A DNA stretch of 53,398 nt from JAXGPL01 sp040766985 (GCA_040766985.1 JAXGPL010000018.1:1-53398), one strand, 5' to 3'. Shown: positions 9,356 through 18,309, counted from the first letter of the stretch. A program made the numbers and translations. Notes: generated by a model from the letters alone, not told the origin.

Positions 9356-10390
9356 ATGCAGACAGCTTTGCCGGGCCTAATCAGAAGGATCCGGCGCCTC
9401 ATCACTCGCCAGCGCGTCATTCTGGTCAGCCTCTGCATCATCATCATTATCATCACGGGAGCGATGCTGATCCTGCTGGTCGAGGGACCGACAAATCCTG
9501 AGCTCTCGACTTACGGCGCCTGCCTGTTGTGGGCGACCTCCTTCGTGACCATGGCCGGGAGCAGTATCGCGCTCCAAAGCCAGGCGGGGTCAATCATCAG
9601 GATAGTCCTTAAGCTTGCGGGGACGGGGTTCATCGGCATATTCACCGCCGGGCTTGCGACCGTCCTGATCGACAATATGCTGCGCGAGGGAAAGGGGCTG
9701 AAGCCGGTGAGCTTTGACAGGCACCTCATGATCCTTGGATATAACGACAAGCTGCGCCTGATCATCGACGAGATCCGCAAGGAAAGCGAGGAGCCGGTTA
9801 CTCTCGTCGCCGACCTACCCGAGCGTCCCCTCGACGCGAGGGAATTCTACTTTGTGCGCGGCAAGCCGTACGAGGCCGGCTCGCTGCACAAGGCCGACAT
9901 CGATCATGCCTCAGCTGCGATCATCCTGGCCGATACCGCGGAGGGGCCGGCAAGCGATGCCCGGACGGTGCTCGCCGCATTGGCTGTGGAGTCGATCCGG
10001 CCGGAGGTTTACACGTGCGTCGAGGCGATAAGTTCGGCGGCGGTGGAGCATTTTGCGCGCGCAGGGGTCGACGAGATCCTGCCGACAAACTCGCTCGTCA
10101 GCTCGCTACTTGCGCGCGGCAGCCGGCACCGGGGGGTCATCTCGGCCGTGGCCGATCTGGCTGCTGCAGGCGCCGGAGCGGAGATGTACGTGCGCAGGGC
10201 GCCGCGCCCGCTCATCGGCATGACTTTCAAGGAAGCGCTCGTGACGCTGGCCGACAAGATCAATGCCATACCTATCGGCATCAGGCGCGGCGTTCGGACC
10301 ATACTTGCGCCGGGATCGGCGGAGAAGATCGAGGCAGGGGATGAACTGGTGTTCGTATCCGAAGAGGAGCCTGACCTGGCCGGAATCTGA
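9356..10390 (+). CDS. TrkA-type ion channel subunit lacking a standard selectivity filter
   Basis: 344 residues. Membrane segment 1 is about residues 21-46 (VILVSLCIIIIIITGAMLIL). A pore-like loop and segment 2 (TGFIGIFTAGLATVLID) follow, then a cytosolic RCK/TrkA-N domain (HLMILGYNDKLRLIIDEI, LVADLPERP, AAIILADTAEGPASDAR) and a TrkA-C domain (GMTFKEALVTLADKINAIP). The architecture is that of two-helix potassium channels, but the loop reads ATSFVTMAGSSIALQSQ where TVGYGD is expected. It could be a CASTOR/POLLUX-like channel with other selectivity. ATG 9356 follows GGGGGG; the frame is open upstream but unsupported. It ends at a strong shared terminator. Confidence 0.8.
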   Translation: MQTALPGLIRRIRRLITRQRVILVSLCIIIIIITGAMLILLVEGPTNPELSTYGACLLWATSFVTMAGSSIALQSQAGSIIRIVLKLAGTGFIGIFTAGLATVLIDNMLREGKGLKPVSFDRHLMILGYNDKLRLIIDEIRKESEEPVTLVADLPERPLDAREFYFVRGKPYEAGSLHKADIDHASAAIILADTAEGPASDARTVLAALAVESIRPEVYTCVEAISSAAVEHFARAGVDEILPTNSLVSSLLARGSRHRGVISAVADLAAAGAGAEMYVRRAPRPLIGMTFKEALVTLADKINAIPIGIRRGVRTILAPGSAEKIEAGDELVFVSEEEPDLAGI

Positions 10391-10416
10391 CGACCCGCAA
10401 AGGGGAGATCAATCCC

Positions 10417-10450
10417 CGGAAACCTATGCCCCAGAGGGCATAGGTTTCCG
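10417..10450. terminator. Perfect 15-bp bidirectional hairpin built from GGAAACC / GGTTTCC
   Basis: Stem 10417-10431 pairs without mismatch with 10436-10450 around a CAGA loop. It lies between the convergent channel and helicase genes. There is no T-run, so it acts either as a non-canonical terminator or as a structural site. Both arms carry the over-represented heptamer. Confidence 0.75.
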
Positions 10451-10461
10451 CAATGTATGCC

Positions 10462-11742
10462 TTAGCCCCGGCTGCTCCCGGACTTCGGCCAGCTGGCCAC
10501 AGGCCGGGCACCGGAGCCGTTACGGCCGCCACCGCGTGTCGCGGTCGACGAAACCACCCGCGTATCCGCGCCCCCTGGGTCGTCGCCCTCGCCTGCTCCG
10601 GCACCGCCCCGTCCGACGTAGTCGGTTATGGTAAACCGCGGTATCCGTTGGCCGAGGGCCTTTTCGATGCGGGACAGGCTGGATCTGTCGTCAGGGGTGA
10701 CGAAGCTGTACGCGCGGCCGGTCGCCCCCGCCCTGGCTGTGCGCCCGATGCGGTGGACGTACACCTCCGCGACTTCGGGCAGATCGAAATTGACGACGTG
10801 CGTGATCCCTTCGACGTCGAGTCCGCGGGCGGCGACATCGGTCGCGACAAGGATGCTGAACTTGCCCTTGCGGAAGCCCGCCAAGGCCGTCTCGCGCTGC
10901 GCCTGCGAGCGGTCGCCGTGGATGGCCGTGGCGTCCAGCCCAGCCCGCCGGAGGTCGTTGGTCAACCGCTCGGCGCGCCGCTTGGTCCGGCAGAACACGA
11001 GGACCGTATCCAGTTCCTCACTGATCTTCCCGCGGAGTAAGGCAAGGAGCAGGTCTGTCTTACGGGCAACGTCGACCGGGAAAACGGTCTGATCGATCGC
11101 CTCGGGCGGCATGGCAACCTGGCCGACCTCGATACGTAGCGGGTCCTGCATGATGGTCTTGACCAGCGAGAGGATTTCCGGCGGCATCGTTGCCGAGAAC
11201 AGCATCGTCTGGCGCCGGCCAGGCAGATACCGCAGCACCTTGCGCAGGTCCGGCAGAAACCCCATATCCATCAGCCGGTCGGCTTCGTCAATTACCAGAA
11301 ACGACACGTGGCCGAGGTCCGCGTTGCCCTTCTGGAGATGGTCGAGCAGCCTGCCCGGGGTGGCGATGATGATCTCGGTGCCATCGGACAGTGCTTTCTC
11401 CTGCGGGACGTACCCGACGCCGCCGTAGACAGGTGCTGCCCGCACGCCGGTGCCGCGCCCGAGCGCCTGCGCGAAACCGGTCGTCTGCAGCGCTATTTCG
11501 CGGGTTGGGCACAGGACCAGGCCGTTGATGCCCTTCGGGCGCAAAGGCAAGTCGATGAGTCTCTGGATCATGGGGACCAGAAAAGCCGCGGTCTTGCCGC
11601 TGCCGGTCTCGGCGGTGACCACGAGGTTGCGGCCGCCCAGGAAAGCAGGGATTGCTTGCGACTGGACGTGCGTTGGCTCGGCGTAGCCGAGTTCTTCAAT
11701 GTTGTCGAGGATCGTTTGCGATAGGCCGAACTCTTGAAACAT
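10462..11742 (-). CDS. DEAD-box RNA helicase (RhlE/CshA-like)
   Basis: 426 residues with all helicase motifs in order: Q-motif (SQTILDNIEELGYAEPTHVQ), AETGSGKT, PTREIALQ, TPGRLLDHL, VIDEADRLMDMGF, SATMPPEI, LVFCRTKRRAERL, ATDVAARGLDVEGI and HRIGRTARAG. The C-terminal tail is short and rich in Gly, Arg and Ser (about 55 residues), as in RhlE-type helicases that remodel rRNA or mRNA. ATG 11742 is chosen because AGGAG lies 5 nt upstream; 14 further in-frame codons precede it without an SD. It is transcribed alone, convergent with the channel gene. Confidence 0.95.
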   Translation of the reverse strand: MFQEFGLSQTILDNIEELGYAEPTHVQSQAIPAFLGGRNLVVTAETGSGKTAAFLVPMIQRLIDLPLRPKGINGLVLCPTREIALQTTGFAQALGRGTGVRAAPVYGGVGYVPQEKALSDGTEIIIATPGRLLDHLQKGNADLGHVSFLVIDEADRLMDMGFLPDLRKVLRYLPGRRQTMLFSATMPPEILSLVKTIMQDPLRIEVGQVAMPPEAIDQTVFPVDVARKTDLLLALLRGKISEELDTVLVFCRTKRRAERLTNDLRRAGLDATAIHGDRSQAQRETALAGFRKGKFSILVATDVAARGLDVEGITHVVNFDLPEVAEVYVHRIGRTARAGATGRAYSFVTPDDRSSLSRIEKALGQRIPRFTITDYVGRGGAGAGEGDDPGGADTRVVSSTATRGGGRNGSGARPVASWPKSGSSRG

Positions 11743-11814
11743 CGTTTCTCCTAAGAGGTGTAGTGCAAATGCTGACATAGGCATTAGCCTTGCGCATTAT
11801 ACCACGTACCGCAC

Positions 11815-11885
11815 ACATGTTCACATGCGTTGCTGTGTGCGTTGCCGCGTGCGCTGCATTGCCACGTGCGTGTTGCCGTGCGCGA
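11815..11885. repeat. Low-complexity GCGTTGC/GTGCG-rich tract
   Basis: Degenerate units of GCGTTGC, GTGTGCG and GTGCG recur between the helicase start and the FMN riboswitch. The spacing is irregular and no protein reading is plausible. The rest of 11886-12005 contains nothing recognisable and presumably carries the riboswitch promoter. Confidence 0.45.
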
Positions 11886-12005
11886 AGGCAGGAACGAGGG
11901 GTGAGCGCCGCAAATCAGGGTAAGGGGTGGAGGCGCGCAGGCGCACTATATGCGCGCAGCCGCTCATAGAGTGATTTGAGACGGACAACAGGTTCTGGAG
12001 TTTGG

Positions 12006-12148
12006 GTCTTCGGGGCAAGGTGCGGGGCGAGAGCCCCAATTCCTGACCGGTGGTGATGCCCGCCCAGGGGGCGGGACGAGCCCAACAGCCTCAACAGCCG
12101 AGCCGGTGCGAATCCGGGGCCGCCAGTAAAGTCTGCTTGGGCGAAGAC
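12006..12148 (+). promoter_or_regulatory. FMN riboswitch (RFN element) aptamer
   Basis: The conserved RFN blocks are present in order: P1 strand GTCTTCG (12006-12012), GGGGCAAGGTG, a hairpin, AATTCCTGACCGGTGGTGATG-like core, AGCCC, GCCGGTG...TCCGG, GGCCGCCAGTAAAGTC and the closing CGAAGAC (12142-12148), which pairs exactly with P1. FMN binding represses riboflavin synthesis or uptake genes. An intrinsic terminator follows and then a riboflavin transporter gene, the expected context. Confidence 0.9.
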
Positions 12149-12192
12149 AGGTGCGCGAAGCAGGGTGATGAGCCTTGCTGCCCGCGCCGCGT

Positions 12193-12220
12193 CGCCCCGA
12201 AGGATCGGGGCGTTTTTGTT
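12193..12220 (+). terminator. Riboswitch-linked intrinsic terminator
   Basis: An 8-bp perfect stem (CGCCCCGA / TCGGGGCG) with an AGGA loop is followed by TTTTTGTT. It sits 45 nt past the FMN aptamer and before the ribU start, so FMN-dependent transcription attenuation is the likely mechanism. A second GC hairpin near 12250-12272 precedes the SD. Confidence 0.85.
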
Positions 12221-12282
12221 TGCGGCGCTAGATGCCGCCCGGACGACAAAGACGCCCCGCGAAGACGGGGGGCAGATGGAGG

Positions 12283-12791
12283 ATGAGAAACGACGTCATG
12301 CGTCAGCTAACGCTGACAGCGCTGCTGATGGCCATGGTGACGGTGGCTACGATGCTGATCCAGGTGCCGGTGCCGGCGACAAAGGGATTCATCAACGTCG
12401 GCGATACGGTGATCTTCGTCGCCGCCCTGATGTTCGGTCCACGGACGGGCGTGATTGCGGGTGGTGTGGGGTCGGCCCTGGCAGACCTTCTTAGCGGCTA
12501 CGCCCATTGGGCGCCCTGGACGCTGTCATCAAAAGTCTTGAGGGCCTTATCGCGGGGGCGGTCGCCTGGCGCGCATACCGGAAGGGCGGAGCGTTTCATC
12601 CACAGGCAATCGCGGGTATCGCGCTCGCCGCCGCGTGGATGGTCGGCGGGTACTACCTGGCAGGTGGCGCGATGATGGGCTTTGGGGCTGCCACGGCTGG
12701 GGTCCCCGGAAATCTGATTCAGGGCTTTGGCAGCGTCGCGCTTGCTGCGCCGCTGCTCGCAGCCCTGAGGAGATTTGACCCCGGGCGATAG
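12283..12791 (+). CDS. ribU: ECF transporter S component, riboflavin type, one frameshift
   Basis: The first frame (from ATG 12283, or ATG 12298) reads LTLTALLMAMVTVATMLIQV, GFINVGDTVIFVAALMFGP and GVIAGGVGSALADLLSGYA. That is the S-component pattern: about six helices and a substrate loop after helix 1. Near 12530 the reading must move one base to continue VIKSLEGLIAGAVAWRAYR and AIAGIALAAAWMVGGYYLAGG. The whole gene would be about 169 residues, normal for RibU-like proteins. It would pair with an ECF ATPase/EcfT module encoded elsewhere to import riboflavin. The upstream FMN riboswitch supports the substrate. The break may be a true mutation or a base error. Confidence 0.75.
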
Positions 12792-12817
12792 GAGCAGCGA
12801 AGCCGACGGCCCCCGGT

Positions 12818-13567
12818 CTACGCGTTACCGCGCACGTAAGTGTAAAGCTCGACAAGGTCGCGCCTGCCGGCGGAGAAGTCGCGCTCCAGCCGCGCCATGC
12901 CCGTCACAAACGAGAAATCCGAGACGAGGCGCAGCGCTGAGAAGATGCGGTTACGGTAGCGGTCCATATCTGCGGCCGTCATTTCATCTTCGTAGCAGGT
13001 ATGGTCGGCGGCGACGTCCGTGAATCCCGCCTCGCGCATGGCTGCCTCGATGCGCCCGATGGGGTGGTACCTGCGGAGTTCGTGGTCAATGGTTTCCGGG
13101 AAATAGCGGGTCATAGTGCGCCCGGCGATGTCCTGTTCGGAGTCGGTCACGGTAACCACCGTGCCGCCCGGGCGGAGCACGCGGCGCGCCTCCGCAAAGA
13201 AGTGGGACAGCTTGCCAGAGGGGACATAATGGATCACGTTAACGTTGAAGGCCAGGTCGAACTCCCGGTCGTCGTACGGCCAGCGCCCGCAGGCGTCGCC
13301 CTCCGATAGGGCCAACTCCGGCGCCGTGCTTCAACGCGGCGCTCGCAAGCATGGCGGGCGAGGAGTCAAATCCGACGCACTTGCCGCCGCCCGCGGCCAG
13401 CGCTTCGCCCAGCGCCGCGCAGAAGTCGCCGGTCCCGCAGCCCACGTCCAGCAGGGCCAGCCGCTCGTATTGGGCGGCAACCTCGGCCAGGTAGCCGAGG
13501 ATTCGAGCTGAACTTCACGGTATCTCGCGTAGATGGGAGCCAGGGCTTCGTAGTTGATGTGGTTCAT
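12818..13567 (-). pseudogene. Class I SAM-dependent methyltransferase, two frameshifts
   Basis: ATG 13567 has GGGGAGG five bases upstream and begins NHINYEALAPIYARYREVQL. A shift near 13500 leads to the SAM-binding segment GCGTGDFCAALGEALAAGGG and FDSSPAML. A second shift near 13315 leads to EGDACGRWPYDDREFDLAF and VLRPGGTVVTVTD. The fold is the Rossmann-type small-molecule methyltransferase; the acceptor is unknown. It is separated from the upstream M20 gene by a strong hairpin. Confidence 0.75.
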
Positions 13568-13607
13568 CGAAACCTCCCCTTCACATGCCATCGCCGGACC
13601 ATCGTAC

Positions 13608-13645
13608 AACACCCGGGCCGCCGGTGGTAAGGCGGCCCGGGTGTT
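13608..13645. terminator. Strong hairpin after the M20 gene
   Basis: A perfect 15-bp stem (13608-13622 with 13631-13645) around an 8-nt loop sits 22 nt past the M20 stop on the leftward transcript and before the methyltransferase SD. The - strand lacks a T-run. Confidence 0.65.
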
Positions 13646-13667
13646 CTGATTTGTCCTCAAGGAGAAC

Positions 13668-14988
13668 CTATTCGCCCTGGAACAGATCTTCCCACATCTT
13701 GAGGTAGGTTTCCTTGGTGTAGACCGGCTTGTAGGCCTGGACAATCCGGCGCGCCTCGGCCGCATCGTCCCAGAACAGGTCGATGATTGTCATAAGCATG
13801 GCCTTGGCAGGCATGATGTAGGTGAGCTGCCTGTCCACGATACGGTAGTTCTCGGAATGCCCCTCGCCCGTCGCGCCGCCCGTGTAGGGGTGGATGCCGG
13901 GCATCAGGTGCATGACGTCGCCCATGTCGCTCGAGCCCGTGGTGTGGCCCGGGGCGACGATGCTCTCCGGCGGGACGATGGTCCCGGCGTTGGCGGTGAA
14001 CAGCCCGTTCATGCGCTCCTCGTTCATGCGCGGAGATAGCCGGGCAGCTCGGTGATCTCGACCTCGGCCCCGACAGCCATCGCACCGGCCCGCAGGGCAC
14101 GGTTGACCTTCTTGGAGGCGTCGAGGATGCCTTCCATACGCTTGCCGCGGACGTAGGTTTCGATGCGGACGTCTGCCGGGATGATGTTGACCAGATCCCC
14201 GCCCTTGGTGATGATCGGGTGGATACGGATGGTGTCGTCGTCCTGCAACGTCTCACGCTGGGCGTGGATGCCCATCAAACCGAGCATTGCCGCGTTGAGG
14301 GCGTTGACCCCGGCGTGCGGGGAGCCCCCGGCGTGCGCCTCCTTGCCGAAATAGCGTATGAATTTGCCGATGAACCCGTTGCTCGTCCCACCCATTACGA
14401 TCGTCTTGCCGGCTGGGGCCGCGGTGGTGTGGCACATCATCGCCAGGTCGACGTCGTCGAACTCGCCGAGGCGGATGAACTCCTGTTTGCCGCCGAGAAA
14501 CCGGATCTTGCCTTCCTTGCGGAGGCGGTTGCGGTATTCGAGCTCGACGTACTCCTCCGCCGGCACGGCCATCAGAGTGACGGCCGCCGAGCTGTTCGCC
14601 CACACCGCTCTCAAGCAGCCCCCAGCCGACGCCCAGCATCATCATCAACTGCGCGTTGTGCCCGCACGAATGGGCGGCGCCCGTCACCGGGTCCGCGTTG
14701 GGATGGCCGTGGGCACGGCACGGAGTCGAGCTCGCCCATCACGGACATCAGGGGGCCGTTCTTGCCGGCGGCCCCGGCGAGCAGGTCGGCGCGCAGTCCG
14801 GTCAACGCGATGCCGCTGCGATAGGGCGCGCCCATCTTCTTCATCTCAGCTTCGATCTTGGCGGCGGTATTGGTTTCCTTGAAACCAAGCTCCGGGTGCG
14901 CGAAGATGTCCTCCCCCAGCGCGATCAACCGGTCCGCATGGGCGTCAATCGCCGCGCAAGCCCTTGCCTTGGCCTGTTCCTTGTTCAC
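13668..14988 (-). pseudogene. M20 family amidohydrolase/peptidase, three frameshifts
   Basis: GTG 14988 follows GAGGAGG. The sequence begins IDAHADRLIALGEDIFAHPE and MSVMGELDSVP, shifts near 14715 to GAAHSCGHNAQLMMMLGVG, then near 14605 to MAVPAEEYVELEYRNRL and AMLGLMGIHAQRE, and near 14025 to PPESIVAPGHTTGSSDMGDV and GHSENYRIVD. The zinc and catalytic features of M20D/AbgB-type hydrolases (HPE, SCGH, PAEE, SSDMGDV) are all recognisable. Such enzymes remove acyl or p-aminobenzoyl groups from amino acids. Its start codon overlaps the MFS stop as GTGA, implying translational coupling to the transporter that may bring in its substrate. Confidence 0.8.
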
Positions 14989-16226
14989 TGTTTCGTCCTC
15001 CTCTCAGTTGCTGCTTCGTTGGCACGGGAGGCCGCCTGGGCAGCCCCAGCGTACCTGGGCGCCACGCGCGTGAAGAACACGTACGCAGGCACGACCATTA
15101 TGGCCGCGGACAGCGCGTACATACCCGCATATCCAAAAGCGTTTGCGGCGTACCCCAGCAGGTATGCCCCCAGGCCGACACCGATGTCGAACGAGCCGAG
15201 CAGCGTCGCGTAGGCGGCACCGCGACGCGAGCCTGGGACCATGTTGACTGCCATCGCCTGGAAGGACGGCACCACAATGCCGAAGCCTAGGCCGAGGACC
15301 ACCGGAGCTGCGTAGAAACCAGGCCGCCCCGCCCAGAGCAGCACGTAGGAGATCACCAGCAGCACCAAACCGGCGCCCACCACCGGCCCCGGCCCACGCC
15401 TGTCGAACTGCCGGCCGGCGGTCAGGCGGGCCGCCACGAGGCCCACCGCGAGCAGGGTGAAGAACAGGCCGGGGTTGGAGACTCCGAGTTGGTCGGCATA
15501 GACCACAATGAAGGTTGTCACTCCTGCATAGCCGGCGGACACGAACGCCTGGCACGTTGAGAGCCAGGCGACGCGCCCTTCGAGTAGCGATTTGGCGTCG
15601 AGGCGTGCGGCAGGGTTGCCAACTCTAGGGTGTCTGACCCGCAGGGCGAGGACGATCGCCGCCGCCGCCAGGACGGCCGCGACGACAAACAGGCGCGTGA
15701 ACTGCCCGTCGCCCAAAATCATGATCGCCGCGGCGGGAGCAACGGCCATCGCGAGCGTTTGCCCCATGCCGAACATGCCGAGCCCTTCCCCGCGGCGCGA
15801 AGGCGGGACCATATCGGAGGCAACCGTGTTGGCCGCGGTGTTGGCGGCGCCCCACGGCAAACCGTGCAGCATCCGCACTACGATCAGGACGGCCAGTACC
15901 TTGACGGCAGTGTACGAAGCGACGACGAGCGCGAATACCCCCAGCGCCAGCAAGTGCAGGCCGCGCCGTCCGTAGCGATCCATCAGGTATCCGCCCAACG
16001 GGCGAAACGTCACGGCGGTGATCGTGAACACCCCCGAAACCAGGCCGATCACCCGCTCGTCGCCGCCGAGGCGCTCCGCCGCGAACACCGGCAGCACCGG
16101 CATCAGAAAGTAGAAGCTCGAGAACAGCGCAAACGTCGACAGCATCAGCAGGATGAAGTCCAGGGTCCAGAGCGGGGCGAGGGCGCTCTGCCGGGTGGTC
16201 TGTTCTGTCACCAGTTGCTTGGGCAA
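14985..16226 (-). CDS. MFS transporter
   Basis: 413 residues with about twelve hydrophobic segments, and the loop 2-3 signature of the major facilitator superfamily (LGGYLMDRYGRRGLH), repeated more weakly at loop 8-9 (TAGRQFDRRGPGP). Loop 4-5 has VRMLHGLPWGAANTAA. It is a proton-linked drug- or metabolite-type transporter; the substrate is unknown. TTG 16226 is supported by GGAGG nine bases upstream. The stop overlaps the start of the M20 gene. It is divergent from the M28 peptidase gene with a 169-bp gap in which I see no clear promoter boxes. Confidence 0.88.
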   Translation of the reverse strand: MPKQLVTEQTTRQSALAPLWTLDFILLMLSTFALFSSFYFLMPVLPVFAAERLGGDERVIGLVSGVFTITAVTFRPLGGYLMDRYGRRGLHLLALGVFALVVASYTAVKVLAVLIVVRMLHGLPWGAANTAANTVASDMVPPSRRGEGLGMFGMGQTLAMAVAPAAAIMILGDGQFTRLFVVAAVLAAAAIVLALRVRHPRVGNPAARLDAKSLLEGRVAWLSTCQAFVSAGYAGVTTFIVVYADQLGVSNPGLFFTLLAVGLVAARLTAGRQFDRRGPGPVVGAGLVLLVISYVLLWAGRPGFYAAPVVLGLGFGIVVPSFQAMAVNMVPGSRRGAAYATLLGSFDIGVGLGAYLLGYAANAFGYAGMYALSAAIMVVPAYVFFTRVAPRYAGAAQAASRANEAATERRTKQ

Positions 16227-16395
16227 TCGGGTTTCCTCCGAATCGCGGCTTTTCTAAGCCTAACGAAACATCTTTCTTGCCGATGGACCTCGTTCCTTCG
16301 CAGGTAGGCCGAAGGTAGCGTGAAATGATTGGGATAGGAGCCCGCGCGGCGGCCCGCGTGGGCCCGGTTTCCGTTCCTGAGGAGGAGTGGCCAAG

Positions 16396-18219
16396 ATGTC
16401 CATCACGCCTGAAGAACGCCGCCTCGTCGAAAGCCTCGACCTCGCCGAGATGTGGCGCCACCTGGAGTACCTCTGCCAGATCGACCGCACGTCGGGGAGC
16501 GAGGGCGAGCGCACGGCCGTCGACTACATCGCCGCCCGCCTGCGCGAGTACGGCTGCGAGGTCCGGGTCCACGAATTCGATGCGTACCTGAGCTATCCCA
16601 AGTCGGCCCGGCTGCTGGCGCCGGGCGTCGGCGGCGGCGAGATGCCGGCCAAAACGCGTGCCTTTTCGGCTGCCACCGGCCCGGAAGGCGTCCGTGGCCG
16701 GGTCGTGTACGTGCCGGGAACGAGCGACATGTTCACGGACACGGCGACCGTGGAGCGTCTCCGGCAACTTGATTTGCGGGGCAAAGTGGTGTTGAGCGAG
16801 GGCGGTGGGCGCCAGAACATGATCACGGCGCGGCGGCTGGGGGCCGTCGCATACATCCACCTTTGGCCAAGCGACGAGGACGTCATCCACGAGGGTATCG
16901 TAACGCCGATCTGGGGCACGCCGACGCCCGCAACGATCGACACCCTGCCGAACATCCCCGTCATCTCAGTCAAACGCGCTGACGGGTTGGCCCTGCGGCG
17001 GGCTGCGGAGGCCGGGGCGGTCGAGGTCACCGTCATCACGGAAACCGACACCCGCTGGCACCGCCTACGTCTGCCCGAGGCGACCATCCACGGCGCCACT
17101 CCCGAGTACGTTCTGATCGCCGGGCACATCGACTCCTGGCACCTGGGCGCGACGGACAATGCCACGGGCAATGTCAGTTGCCTTGAACTGGCCAGGGTGT
17201 TCCAGGCCAATCGGCAGGCGCTGCGGAGGGGCGTCCGTGTGGCGTGGTGGCCGGGGCACTCGACGGGGCGGTACGCCGGGTCCACATGGTATTGCGACGA
17301 CCAGTGGCAATCGCTGCACGACCACTGCGTGACGTATATCAACATCGATTCGCCGGGTTGCCTGGGAGCCTACGATTACGGGGCGGTCACGGGGGTCGCG
17401 GAGAACGCAGCCTTCGCCCGGGAGGTCGTCAGGGACATCACGGGGCAGACGCCGGAGATCGAGCGGCCGGTACGCGCCGGTGACCAGTCGTTCTGGGGCC
17501 CCGGCGTGAGCTCGTTGTTCATGCTGCTGTCCAACCGGCCGGAGGGACAGCGCGCCGCGGTTGGCGGCTCCGGGATGGGCTGGTGGTGGCACACCGAAGA
17601 AGACACCATCGACAAGGTCGAGGGCCCGGTGCTGCTCAAGGACACTCAGATCTACGCCCTGGCAGCGTGGCGGCTGTGCACGGCGGGGATGCTGCCTTTT
17701 GACATGGCGCCGCTGGCCGAGGAGACGGCGACGCGAATCAAACAACTGGCGGAGGCTGTGGGTCTGGCGCAGAGCGCCGGTGCCGGGTCGGGCCAAGAGG
17801 TGAGAGTCGCGCCGGGCAGCAGATTGGACTTCGCTGCCCTGTCCAAGGCAGCGGAGCGGCTCTGCGCGGACGCCTGCGAGTTTGACCGGATCGCCCGCGG
17901 ACTGCGCGAGGATGGCCCTGCTGGACTCCGGAGCGGCGAGGACCGGTTAGCGGCAGAGCTTATCGACGTTCTCAATGCCGCGGCGCTGGACGCCATCCGG
18001 GCCCTCACGCCGGCGAGCTACTGTCGGGTCGCGCCCCACGAACCCGGCCCGGGGGTGCCGCCCCGGGTGTTGCCGATGCTTGAGCCGGTGCTGGCGCTCG
18101 CCAAGCTGGATGCGGCGAGCGACGAGGCCGGTTTCCTGAGAACGGAGGTCAGGCGCAGGCAGAACGCGGTGCTGAGAGCGTTGAACGACGCGCAGCGGGC
18201 GCTGGCCGGGGCGCTGTAG
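16396..18219 (+). CDS. M28 family zinc peptidase with PA domain
   Basis: 607 residues. The N-terminal part resembles an M28 lid (CQIDRTSGSEGERTAVDYIA). A PA-like insert lies around residues 80-220 (GKVVLSEGGG), and the zinc-peptidase core follows: VLIAGHIDSWHLGATDNATG (His, Asp ligands), YINIDSPG (Asp) and GWWWHTEEDTIDKV (His). The usual Glu-Glu pair before the GS motif is replaced by WWPGHSTGRYAGS. About 180 C-terminal helical residues follow. No signal peptide is seen, so it is probably cytosolic. ATG 16396 follows GAGGAGGAG by about 8 nt. It is divergent from the MFS/M20 pair and may share a peptide diet role. Confidence 0.85.
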   Translation: MSITPEERRLVESLDLAEMWRHLEYLCQIDRTSGSEGERTAVDYIAARLREYGCEVRVHEFDAYLSYPKSARLLAPGVGGGEMPAKTRAFSAATGPEGVRGRVVYVPGTSDMFTDTATVERLRQLDLRGKVVLSEGGGRQNMITARRLGAVAYIHLWPSDEDVIHEGIVTPIWGTPTPATIDTLPNIPVISVKRADGLALRRAAEAGAVEVTVITETDTRWHRLRLPEATIHGATPEYVLIAGHIDSWHLGATDNATGNVSCLELARVFQANRQALRRGVRVAWWPGHSTGRYAGSTWYCDDQWQSLHDHCVTYINIDSPGCLGAYDYGAVTGVAENAAFAREVVRDITGQTPEIERPVRAGDQSFWGPGVSSLFMLLSNRPEGQRAAVGGSGMGWWWHTEEDTIDKVEGPVLLKDTQIYALAAWRLCTAGMLPFDMAPLAEETATRIKQLAEAVGLAQSAGAGSGQEVRVAPGSRLDFAALSKAAERLCADACEFDRIARGLREDGPAGLRSGEDRLAAELIDVLNAAALDAIRALTPASYCRVAPHEPGPGVPPRVLPMLEPVLALAKLDAASDEAGFLRTEVRRRQNAVLRALNDAQRALAGAL

Positions 18220-18281
18220 CGGAGACAGCCATGGCCGCCTGATCACTTCACCGTCACCTCACCGATCAGGAGTTCGCGCGG

Positions 18282-18309
18282 AGGGACCCGGGCGCGCCGC
18301 CGGGTCCCT
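18282..18309. terminator. Hairpin after the M28 gene
   Basis: A perfect 10-bp stem (AGGGACCCGG / CCGGGTCCCT) with an 8-nt loop lies 62 nt past the M28 stop. Only a short TTC follows. The remaining gap to 18428 shows nothing else. Confidence 0.55.

Noticed and set aside
12006..12148. Cobalamin riboswitch
   Set aside because: The GCCAGTA-like word first suggested a B12 box, but the CCGGTGGTGATG core, AGCCC and closing P1 match the FMN element, and the next gene is a riboflavin-type ECF component.
15625..16890. 421-residue leftward frame spanning the MFS start and the M28 gene
   Set aside because: It is out of frame with the MFS gene and antisense to M28, both of which have strong SDs and motifs.
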